A stretch of 64,000 nt of DNA from Hydrangea macrophylla (Eukaryota; Streptophyta; Magnoliopsida; Cornales; Hydrangeaceae). This document shows, piece by piece, positions 13,701-22,900 of the stretch. Below the pieces are notes generated by a model. That model was not told where the DNA came from and searched no databases. It saw only the letters and a program-made list of their open reading frames with translations. Made by a program: the position numbers and the translations under genes. Position 1 is the stretch's first letter; each line of letters opens with the position of its first letter. The stretch lies in contig CM066983.1 of NCBI GenBank assembly GCA_033977485.1, forward strand, positions 112,754,605 through 112,818,604, read 5' to 3'.

Positions 13701-16700
13701 AGGTTTGAGTCATCTGTTGTCAGCTTGAGTTTCTTCGTGTGTGCCCTCTGTTAGACGAACTCAAATGTTGGTGGCTTCAAGGTGAAAATAATGCCTCTGA
13801 AATTGCACCAGTACAATGGTTAGTTGATTGGTTGTTTTGACTCGAAACGAATGGTAGGTTGGTGAAGTTCAATGAAAAGAGTTCAGATGTAGGATTTGGG
13901 ATAATAAATGTTGCATAGAGAATGCAGAGGGTATTGTGCTTAATGGAAATGACCCCAAAGGGGAAAAAAATAAAGAGAAGGAAAGAAATACGGGAGGATT
14001 TTTTTAGGAGTGACCATGCCCAATGGTTCTTTATATTTGAGAGTATGCTGTATGTTAAATTTTTGGGAAATCAGGGGCTAAAGTGCTAAGCTAAGCTGCA
14101 AGGGAATACCAAAATTGCTTCCCTTTTAAATGCCTTCAGCTCTCTCTGAGCTGGACTCTCAAAAAAAAAATTCCAAGTTGAAAATGTTAATTATTAATCA
14201 TTAGAATTTGTTTTACGGTTATTACTCATCATATGCTTTATATTCACTTCCATATTTTATGTTAGTTGAACTGATTCCTTTTGCTGGTTATGTTTCTTAG
14301 GGCCCCTGATTTCAGTGTCGCTAAATTTGACGAACGCACGGTTATGCTCTGTGACCAAGTGAGGCTTGCATTTGTCTTCAGTGTTGTGTGTTTGAGTGTG
14401 TGTGTTGTTTTCTTATAGGAATTTTGCTCTTCTTTCTTATTCAGTGTGAGAAGGAGTACCATGTTGGTTGCTTGCGGGACAGTGGCTTATGTGATTTAAA
14501 AGTAAGATGCGATACTTATTGATTTTTGGGCACGATATTCTTGTATATGCTTTCATTGATTGCCCTTACAATCGTCTGCAGGAACTCCCCGAGGATAAGT
14601 GGTTTTGTTGTGGTGACTGCAGTAGGGTCCATGTTGCTCTTCAGAATGTTGTTTTAACTGGAGCAGAGGTGGTTCCAACTTCAATACTGCATACAATAAA
14701 CAAGAAGCAAGCAGAGAAAGGATTAAATGATGGATCTGCAAATGACATCCAATGGCAAATTTTAAGTGGAAAAAGTCGTTATCCAGAACATCTTCCGTTG
14801 CTTTCCAGAGCTGTTTCAATTTTTCGAGTAAGTTTGCTGACAATATGGTAGGTTGCAATCCCTTTATGCTATCATGTGTATAGTTAGTTGAATGGTATTC
14901 TGTATTTTTATCGATTCATAGTTGTTTTTTCATTCATTTTTATTTTCTAATCCTCGGCATATCTTGGAGGTCATGATAGCATTTTGTCCTTCACGATTGG
15001 TGTTGCATATATTGCTGCTTTGGAAACAATTGCTAATTCAAGATATTTATTGACTTGGGAGACCCACCCAAGATTAAAGTGGAAGGTGGAAATTTAATCG
15101 TTGTTATATTATATGACATGGTGGAAATGGTGTGGTCAGAGCGTTTAAATATTTTAGTTATTTATCCTTTACTGGGAATGATTGTTTATATTTGCTACTT
15201 TAAAAGCGTATATCCTCTTGTGATGGGCTTTTGTTGAGACTCATTGGATGTTTGCAGATATGCTCACTCCCATTTTTACGGCTTTACCATTTTCTGTCCA
15301 CATGAAGATAGTCCTTGTCGCTATCACTTAGTGTCTTGTATTATTACGAGTTTTTAATTCAATAATCCTAATTGTGCACGTCTTCTGGCAGGAGTGTTTT
15401 GATCCTATCGTTGCAAGATCTGGTCGTGATCTCATACCTGTCATGGTCTATGGGTAAGTTGTCTTTTCTGTGTGGTGCTTGTTTTAGCTATTCACATCAA
15501 GGGTATATCAAGCAAAATTGTGACATTCCAGATGCAAATTAGCTCAACAACAGGCTCTGTTTAAAGTTGAAATACAACATGGCAACACTTGTAAATGGCA
15601 CACGCTTGTTCAACTTTTCATCTTTTGGTGATCATATCACACATGGGGAAACTCTTCATTCGAGGAGAAAATAGTTGGTTTTATTCCTGTTGTGTGTTGC
15701 AGAACTATAATTTCAGTTTATTGTTGCGTTAGGCCGAAATGGAGTGTTGATGTGGTAAATACAAAAATTAGGTTAATTTGCTAGAAATACGTCTGGCCAT
15801 AATAATGTTTGAAGCTGAGAGTCACAAAAAAATGGAATTGAGTTGGAAAAATAATAGGTCATGTAGTTGAATGGTTTGCCATAATGGTTCTTAGAACTGA
15901 TTCACGAGACTCTAGCTATTCAAAATTATAAGATGTTAGAAATATTTATCTTTTGTGTAGTCTAGTTTGAGATTTTGTATTAGATCAAAACAATTAGCAC
16001 TTGGTTTTTGCTATAAGATAAATATGTGGTAAGTCTAGTAACCAACAAGAGTCGTATGCAAATAATGGTAATGTAAATTGCATAGTTCGCCATATGGCAC
16101 ATATATATATATATATGAATTTTATGTTGTGAAAACCGTAATATTTAAGCATGCTAAAAAAAATTTAATACTTATTTAGACTTTTTAGATAAATTCACTT
16201 CTACTTTGGAACTCCCGTCTCGAGAAAGAGCATGCCCGGCCAACCGCTGGTAACTCCAAACTGTTGTTGGTTCACCAAAGGTCCTCGACTTTTTAACAGT
16301 ATAGTGCACGTGCTTAGACACACCCGTGGACGTAGGTTCCTTCATTAACAGGGCCGAACCACATCCAAAAAACCGGTCTGTCTCTCTCACTCTCTCTCCT
16401 TAATGTGCTCTAGTTTATCTCTAACCAAATTTTGGCATCATCAGCTTGGCGCCGTCTGTGGGAATCGACATATTTCTCGAAGAACAAATCTCTTAGCTGA
16501 TAATGATGTCGTCGAAGAAGACTGCCCACCAAACTAGTCAGGCGGATTTGCCGGTCCCGACGCCGGCAGCAGCCGTCCTCACCCCAAAGCAAATTACTGC
16601 AGTTCTTATGCAGCTCTTGAAGATCCAGCGTCAAACCCAGTCGCAGATCGAAGCACTGATGGCCCAACAAAGCAGTCCTCCAGTGGCCAGGAAACAGCCC

Positions 16701-19700
16701 GAGAACGTTGCGCACAGTCGGGAACCGATCTTGACCAAACAACGATCCCGAGCCAACCCGTCCTGCGTTGAGGATGCCAGAGACATCAACGGTAGGCATG
16801 ATACCCGAGTGGAGAGGCAGGAGCGCATGGCCCGGGAATCGGTCCAGGGTCACTCGGACAAGAGCCGAGGTGATCTTAGGCACACGATCAGCCGGAGTCA
16901 TAGCCGAGCCCGATCCTACGGGACATCACACCACCATAAGAAGGAAGCCTCTATCACTAACCCGACCTGCGACTCGGATACCTGTCGGGAAGGTGTGGTG
17001 GCTCGTATCAAGAATTTGGAGAAACAGATCAACGGCATGGCCAAAAACCTGGGCCAGATGCTACTCATATCAATACCGAGACAGATTCACCGTTCTCCAA
17101 CCAAATCACAAGGTTTGCCCTCCTGGGCAAATTTAAACAACCTTGTCTAGATTCTTACAACGGCTTTGGAGGCCCAATCGACCACGTTCGTACCTACAAG
17201 GCTCAGATGGCCCTGGTCACAAGCATCGACGAACTGTATTGCCTGACCTTCCCCAGCACTTTGAAAGGCCCGGCCGCTCAATGGTTCTACTCCTTGAGCC
17301 CCGATCAATCACCAGTTTCAAACAACTCAGTAAGCAATTCATCAACCAGTCCATCGGTATGCATGAACGGCCAAAGCCTGACATACAGTTGTTGACAGTC
17401 AGACAAAGGAATCATGAGTCGCTCAAGGAATTCATCGACCGGTTTAATCAAGAGAAGCTTGGGATCTATGATCTTCATGAAACTGTCTCTATTACAGTCT
17501 TCTGCTCAGGAGTTCAGCACACCAAGTGCGCCACGTCGTTCCACAGAAACCGACCGGTAAGCTTGGTTGAACTCACCAAGAGGGTTGGAAAATACATTGA
17601 CACTGAAGAATTTCTAAAGACCAAAAACCTCGGGCACGTACGCGACGAGCTTTGCAAAAGTAGGCGGAAGCGAGAGCAGCCCAGGAAGAACAATGTGGAG
17701 AAGCCTAGTAGTTTTGGCAGTTCCTCCCATTCACAGCGGTCTGAGTCCGGCAGTCCTGACCCGACCTCCAGTTCACAGCAGTCTGAGTCCAGCAGCCCCG
17801 ACCCGACCTCTAGTTTGCAGCAGTCATGATCTAGTGATCCCGACCTTGCCTCCAGTTCAGAGTAATTTGGAGCTCGGTGATCCTGACCCGACCTCCTGTC
17901 TGCTACAGTCCAGGCGAGTCCAACTACTATGGTACTTGCCCGATCATAGCATGAGGCTCAGACTGTCAGAGAGCTCCTACAAAGACCTCGGGTTCACATC
18001 CGAGGCACCAAAAGACCTCGGGATCACACCCGAGGCACCATCAAAAGACCTCAGGATCACACTCGAGGCACCATCAAAAAACCTCAGGATCACACCCGAG
18101 GCATCAAAAGACCCTGGAACTACCAACGTTCTAGGTCGGCCGTCTACAGTAATTGTTCCTGCAACATCTACCTCAACAAAAGCTTGGCAGGGCAAGAGGG
18201 GATAAGAATTATAGAAGGTCACACCGGGTATTTACATGCATTGAGGTTAATTAAGTCGAACTCTTAGATAACCCGAGTGCCTACAATACTCAAAGACACC
18301 GGCTCTACTTAGGTCCAAATTGACGATAGAGAAAAACCTCCCAGGTTGGCCCACGATAGAGGATCAAAATGACCCTAAAGCAACACGCTTTAGATCAGCT
18401 CCACCAACATGGTTAAACTCTTCTCCCGACAGTCTTGACGACGGCTGGCTGGGCGGAAGATAACCATCCTGGGGAGTTAACCATAAAAGGACCCTAAAGC
18501 AATACGCTTTAGGTCGGCCTTTCCAACATGGTAAAATTCTTTTACCCACAACCTTGACGAAGGTTTGCAGGCAGAAGATACTCCGAATTAGGCTGAGTCT
18601 CAACTCTTAGCCAATTCCCGAGCACTTAAAGATTCTAAACTAGGCACTTAGCCAGTTCCCGAGAACTCACAAGACTCAGAAGCTCCAAGGCAACTTTCCC
18701 GAGCACTCAGACAGTGATAAGCAGCGTCAAACAGATTTCCAAACTTGCCCCGGTATAGCATCCGGCCAACCTTGGAAATGGGGGGCAACTGATATGCCCG
18801 AAATTGGCTCTACTATATAATCGAACGGTTTTACTTTGTAATCGGCACCATCCCGAGCGGTCCAGATTACCTGAGGCTTCCTGAGCGGTATATGCACGAA
18901 TCCCGACCAACAGGTCGGGAAGACCGCGCAAGCACGGCTCGTCACAGGGACAGCTCGCTCAGGCCCCGAGGCGTGATCCAGAATATTCCAAACAGTTTCC
19001 TACTTATGTTAGAAGACTAATGGAAAGTGCAAATTGTTTCCTAATCCAATTAGGAAACCCCCTTGATTGATGCCAATCAATCTTAAATCAGATTGTATTA
19101 CTTAATCTGTTACGAGTAGGTCTTTTGCATCTATAAAAGAGACCACTCACCCCCATAGAAAGGGATCGACTTTTCAGTCTGCATAGCACCCCTATAGCAA
19201 CCATAATCGTGCCCGGCCGACCGTTGGTAGTTCCAAACTGCTGTTGGTTCACCAAAGGTCCCCGACTTTTTAACAGTATAGTGCACGTGCTCAGACACAC
19301 CCGTGGACGTAGGTTCATTCACTAACAGGACCGAACCACATACAAAAAACCGGTCTCTCACTCTCTCTCTCCTTAATCTGCTCTAGTTTATCTCTAATCA
19401 AATTTTGGCATCATCAATTCCTATGTGAACATTATTGTTGAATGCCTTGGTATTTTTTGTGCTTTGCTGTGGTGTACTCTTTTCATCATTAAATTTCCAA
19501 TGTACATCACCTAGTAAAACTGTAAAAGAGTTATTTATTTTTTATCCTGCAGGAGAAATATATCTGGGCAGGAATTTGGAGGGATGTATTGTGTTGTTTT
19601 AATTGTGAGGTAGGTACTTGCTTGACTGGCTCTTCTTTTCTTTTCTTTTTTCTTGTTTTGTTTTGTTTTTGTTTTTTGTATTTTTTTTTTCCCTTCTGTT

Positions 19701-21459
19701 CTATTGACAGTTCACTTTGTTCTAATTTCGTTGTCTTGTCATTTATTGGCCATTTCATTCGTATGTTGATTATATGTACAGGTCAGTTGTTGTGTCGGCT
19801 GGTCTTCTAAGAATTTTTGGACGAGGTGTTGCTGAGCTTCCTCTGGTGGCTACGAGTAGAGGAAACCAAGGAAAAGTAAGTATTTCATGTTGAGTGAATA
19901 TGTGGCAATTGTGTGAAGCTGGAGTTTTCCTTTGCCTCTGCTCTTTTTTTTAATTCCATATCCGTTGTTTTATGATAACCTTTACAAATTTGGGTTGTGT
20001 CATCTTTCTCTTGCAGGGTTATTTCCAAGCATTATTTTCTTGTATTGAGAGGCTATTGTGTTCCTTAAATGTTGAGCACTTGGTTCTCCCTGCTGCCGAG
20101 GAAGCCGAATCAATCTGGACAAAGAGGTTGGGCTTCAGAAAGATGGGTCATGAGAGGGTACGTACCGTTTACATAGCATTCGCTCACATACTAGTTTTTT
20201 CCCCTCCTAGATTCTACGTTAAGCTGGAAAAATATTCTGGTGGGCTTTCTTGGCATGAATTTATAAAACCATGAGGCTTTGTTTGGCTTGCGGATTTAGC
20301 GAAGCAAAAGGAAAGGTGAACAATAAGGTTCTGTTTGGTTCACGTGTTTTCTCTTCCATTTTCCTTCATGCTTAAACAACATGAAAAGGGAAAGGAAAAC
20401 TAGTTTCATGCTTAAACAACATGAAACGGGAAAGGAAAACTAGTTCCCTTTGTGTTTACCTTCATACTTAAACAACATTAAATATTAAAAATTTCCAAAA
20501 TGTAATTGTATATATTAAGAAAAAAGGAAGGGAATGACTAATAGAATTCAGAATGTTTAATTTATTTTTTAACTTGTTATCTTTTCCTTCTTATTTTTCT
20601 CATCGCTTTCCTTACTAACCAAACAAAGGAAAATGTTTTCCTCTTATATTTTCTTTTCTTTCCTCTCACTAAATCCATGAACCAAACAAAGCCTAAGGAA
20701 GAAATTATTTCCCTGATGTTTTCCCTTGTGTTTTCCTCCATGCTTAATTAACACTGGAAATTGAAAATTTGCAAAATACAATAGGAATTCTGGGAAAGAG
20801 AAAGGGAAGTGACTCACAAAATTTTAAATTTTGTTTTTAATTTTTTACCCTATTTTCTTTTCAGTTCTATTTTTCTTATTGTTTTCCTTATTAACCAAAC
20901 AAAGGAGAGCGTTTTCCTGTATGCTTCTTTCCTATTCCCTCATTAAATCCTTGAACTAAACCGAGCCTAAAAGTATTGTGAGAATGAATTTTTAGCTGTA
21001 CTCAACTCTTGACACCAGAAATATAATGCGGCTGTGAGAACGTGGTGACGTACATCATCCGAACCACTTCATATTTATTTAGTGCTAGGACCTTTTTGGC
21101 TAATTTAGAAATGGCATGTGGCCCAACTGAATTCTTGGCCATGGGGAAAATGAGATGCTGTAATGTAGACTTTGTCAATGATACCATTTCCTGTTAATTG
21201 CTTAGTTCTTCTCCAAGTTTCAAATTGTTCCCTTGGCTCACTATGAAATTAATTTGCACCTCTCTCTTGATTGGGCATGGGCTTAGGTTCTATGTTCTTG
21301 CATTTGATGTGTGCCACTTTGGAGTCATCTTTACTATGTACTAACTCGATTGTTACTACATTTTTTGCTCAACAGTTGTCAAAATTTAGGGATTTTCAGC
21401 TGACGGTATTCAATGGGACATCAATGTTGGAGAAGGTGGTGCAGCAGAGGACAGATTAA
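6808..21459 (+). CDS. PHD finger / GNAT acetyltransferase nuclear protein, 18 coding exons, 868 aa
   Basis: Probable chromatin regulator that reads histone tails through PHD fingers and may acetylate through a GNAT domain. It resembles the Arabidopsis At5g36740/At2g36720 type of PHD acyl-CoA N-acyltransferase. Exons: 6808-7665, 7781-7849, 7940-8138, 8379-8460, 9351-9407, 9559-9640, 9830-9889, 9981-10033, 10114-10280, 12415-12595, 14301-14358, 14445-14501, 14582-14827, 15392-15453, 19553-19609, 19782-19875, 20017-20157, 21376-21459. Phases agree at every junction and all introns are GT..AG. Residues 1-286 are acidic and disordered. TDBD-like repeats lie at about 287-350 and 450-515. PHD1 has C521, C524, C533, C536, H541, C544, C557, C560. 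A second finger has C599, C602, C620, C623, H628, C631, C651, C654. The GNAT region is about 690-868, with acetyl-CoA loop RGNQGKG at 789-795. The start at 6808 is preferred because the in-frame ATG at 6751 falls inside the leader intron. No stop or frameshift is seen despite many insertions in the introns. Confidence 0.9.
9651..9690. repeat. (CT)n-(TA)n compound microsatellite in intron 6
   Basis: A CT run passes directly into a TA run just after the donor site at 9641. Confidence 0.9.
10644..10711. repeat. (CT)n microsatellite in intron 9
   Basis: About 68 bp of almost pure CT repeat with one CC interruption at about 10681. Confidence 0.95.
11110..11388 (-). pseudogene. Plastid rpoC1 fragment transferred to the nucleus (NUPT)
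   Basis: The minus strand encodes about 93 residues that match the conserved core of plastid RNA polymerase subunit beta' (rpoC1). Recognisable pieces are [39 protein letters not shown] and [20 protein letters not shown]. It lies in intron 9 (10281-12414) of the PHD-GNAT gene, antisense to it. The frame is still fully open and continues for about 70 more residues to 10894 in sequence I cannot assign, and for 8 residues upstream. It has no plastid promoter context and carries apparent changes such as MCREK and RRQPM. I call it a non-functional organelle-derived insertion. The lack of stops suggests a fairly recent transfer. Confidence 0.85.
12799..13108 (+). mobile_element. Complete TRIM (terminal-repeat retrotransposon in miniature), 310 bp
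   Basis: Two direct repeats of 120 bp (12799-12918 and 12989-13108) flank a 70-bp interior. The first copy begins TGTTGAATTG, the second TATTGAATTA, and both end in TTTCTATT. The primer-binding site TGGTATCAGAGC (initiator Met-tRNA type) starts at 12919, immediately after the first repeat. Perfect 5-bp duplications TATTA flank the element at 12794-12798 and 13109-13113. There is no coding capacity, so mobility would depend on another element's enzymes. It sits in intron 10 of the PHD-GNAT gene, same strand. The 3' end lacks the usual CA, which is odd for an LTR. I could not assign a family name. Confidence 0.85.
12919..12930 (+). other. TRIM primer-binding site
   Basis: TGGTATCAGAGC is the standard complement of the 3' end of initiator methionine tRNA. 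It directly follows the left terminal repeat. Confidence 0.85.
13560..13588. repeat. (GA)n microsatellite in intron 10
   Basis: A pure GA run is seen directly. Confidence 0.95.
16231..16443 (+). repeat. Truncated 5' LTR of the intronic element
   Basis: Direct repeat of 19208-19416; similarity starts at CATGCCCGGCC and runs to the shared end GGCATCATCA. About 400 bp of the LTR upstream are missing. Confidence 0.8.
16447..16463 (+). other. Primer-binding site
   Basis: TGGCGCCGTCTGTGGGA lies 3 bp after the LTR end. Its first nine bases match the Asp-tRNA-type site used by many plant gypsy elements; the rest diverges. Confidence 0.6.
16503..17829 (+). pseudogene. gag polyprotein fragment, frameshifted
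   Basis: An open frame from 16503 begins [10 protein letters not shown], has a Gln-rich coiled segment ([20 protein letters not shown]) and stops at 17150. Sequence in other frames then continues the retrotransposon gag fold: a block at about 17160-17300 (including [12 protein letters not shown]) and one at 17330-17680 (including [19 protein letters not shown]). At least two frameshifts are needed to join them, so the gene is broken. The downstream part becomes Ser/Pro-rich tandem repeats. No zinc knuckle was found. Confidence 0.75.
17740..17900 (+). repeat. Tandem repeat, ~50-bp unit, in the gag element
   Basis: The word CCCGACCTC..AGTTCACAGCAGTCTGAGTCC-like unit recurs three to four times with drift. 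It encodes Ser-Pro-Asp-Pro-Thr-Ser-Ser repeats in one frame. Confidence 0.7.
17970..18120 (+). repeat. Tandem repeat, ~30-bp unit
   Basis: About five copies of a unit AAAGACCTCGGGATCACACC followed by CGAGGCACCATC, with small length changes. Confidence 0.8.
18360..18600 (+). repeat. Two ~115-bp direct repeats
   Basis: Both copies begin ACCCTAAAGCAA(C/T)ACGCTTTAG and continue with a CCAACATGGT(T/A)AAA block, a CTTGACGA block and GCGGAAGATA/GCAGAAGATA. They lie in the interior of the gag-only element. Confidence 0.75.
18775..18789 (+). other. Polypurine tract
   Basis: GGAAATGGGGGGCAA directly precedes the TGATATGCCC start of the 3' LTR. Confidence 0.7.
18790..19416 (+). repeat. 3' LTR of the intronic element
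   Basis: Full 627-bp LTR with TGAT..ATCA ends and a TATA-like box near 19130. The last 209 bp are shared with the truncated 5' copy. The following bases ATTCC would be the target duplication, but the partner is lost on the left. Confidence 0.8.
20274..20694. mobile_element. MITE-like inverted-repeat element in intron 17
   Basis: The left end AGGCTTTGTTTGGCTTGCGG and the right end, read on the other strand as AGGCTTTGTTTGGTTCATGG, form imperfect terminal inverted repeats of about 30 bp. Inside is a 40-bp tandem duplication at about 20366-20445 (TGCTTAAACAACATGAAA). A second, related right half follows at about 20700-20970 and ends CTAAACCGAGCCT. No target duplication could be fixed, so the family is unassigned. 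Confidence 0.65.
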
Positions 21460-22900
21460 TGTCATGCTCTATCATGTCAAATTTAATCATAGATGTAGAG
21501 AATTAGAGTTGTATTTTTGTTCATGTTATTAGTTTTTTTTTCATTGTAATGTTTCTTTGCCATAAGCCAACAAATCTGATTGTAGTGTTCTTGTGATGTA
21601 TAAAGAAGGAAAAAGAGGGTTTGTTAAATTGAGCACTGCATGCTGACCTTTTAATATGCATGCACGAGGCCTTTTTAGGATCATTGTAGTTTTGCATTTT
21701 TATACTAGCTTTGTCGTGTACATAAAAGTACTGTTTAGCTTGAATAATTGACTATTGCTAGCATATGACAATTTTTTGCGTTACATGATCCTTGGTAACT
21801 GATTATGATTTGAGTAATGCTATGCATCCCAAATTTAAATCCGAAATGCTTTTAACAGTTGTACCATATGTGGGGGAGTGGTCGTTGGTATTACTGTTAC
21901 ATATAATTGCATGTGGTACAATTATCAAAACATTTGGGAACCAAATTTATATCTCAAATTTGGGAACGTATCATTTAGTCAAAACAGTTAATAAGTCAGT
22001 CTCATTGGTTTAAATTCGTCCAGATAAATGCTTTGATCTTCAAGCGCACAGGCTTCACCGTCGAGCCACAACATTTCTTGATAAATGCAGTTAAAAAGTG
22101 GTGTGTGATTATGCGATGTCATGATTAGTGGGTTTAGAAGTCCCACGTGGGATGTCATGCGATTTGTGTGGAGGAGAAATTATCCCATGTGACCATTATG
22201 ATTGGAGTCCTATGTGGATCTCTGGTGAATCTTACAAGTTACATTAATTAATAATCACAGTGGTTTTCAAACAATAAAATAATCACACGGAATCATCTCT
22301 CTGTGAGAGAAGATTATTCGTTGTACACTTTTTTGTGCACCAAGCAATATAGTGAATACTATGTTTGTAGTTTACTTATAATCATGAGTCGTTTGTCAAG
22401 AGGGCTTGGATACTAACGGCCTCCCAGTAGCACTCCACAAAGCCACAGAATTCTTGACTGCACAACACTTGTTAGGGTGTGCTGAGTCAACCTCTCTATA
22501 GTGCATCCCAATTGGCAGCACCATCACGCTGCCGAGAATCCACACTTCTCAAGATATGAAGTCAACAAGTGTTGAAGACGAACACTAATCAGCAAAATGA
22601 CATGGAAGTGGAACCACACATTGAGAGGTTACGATCTAGTCGGCCATTTCCATCCCCTCTTTCGGTTGCTAAAAGTGGGTTACAATTTAGAGATCCATTC
22701 TGAAAAGAACTCAATATCTCTATCAGTGCAACACAAAAGCCATTAAAAATTTAGCTTGTTATAACCCAAAAGAAAGATCAAGGCAAGTTATATAACCAAA
22801 AGTGCTGCGTAAGATCGCCATTTTCCACCATCACCACCAGTGATTCATAAAAAGCCTTAAAAGCCCTACTTATTTATCAACAGTCTGAGAAAATGAAGGA
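21460..22900. other. Convergent intergenic region between PHD-GNAT and gene 2
   Basis: Contains the PHD-GNAT 3' untranslated region (to about 21620) and, from about 22860, the gene 2 3' region. No other gene or definable mobile element was recognised between them. Confidence 0.6.

Larger units (their letters stand above)
16231..19416 (+). mobile_element. Gag-only LTR retrotransposon (non-autonomous), 5'-truncated
   Basis: This element sits in intron 14 of the PHD-GNAT gene (15454-19552), same strand. The 3' LTR is complete at 18790-19416 (627 bp), begins TGATATGCCC, ends GCATCATCA, and has TATA-like CTATAAAAG near 19130. The left LTR keeps only the matching last ~213 bp (16231-16443). A primer-binding site follows at 16447 and a purine tract precedes the 3' LTR. 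Between them are a broken gag frame and tandem repeats. No reverse transcriptase, RNase H or integrase motif is present, so it is a TR-GAG/LARD-like derivative. The two LTR copies differ by many substitutions and small indels, so the insertion is not recent. Confidence 0.8.
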
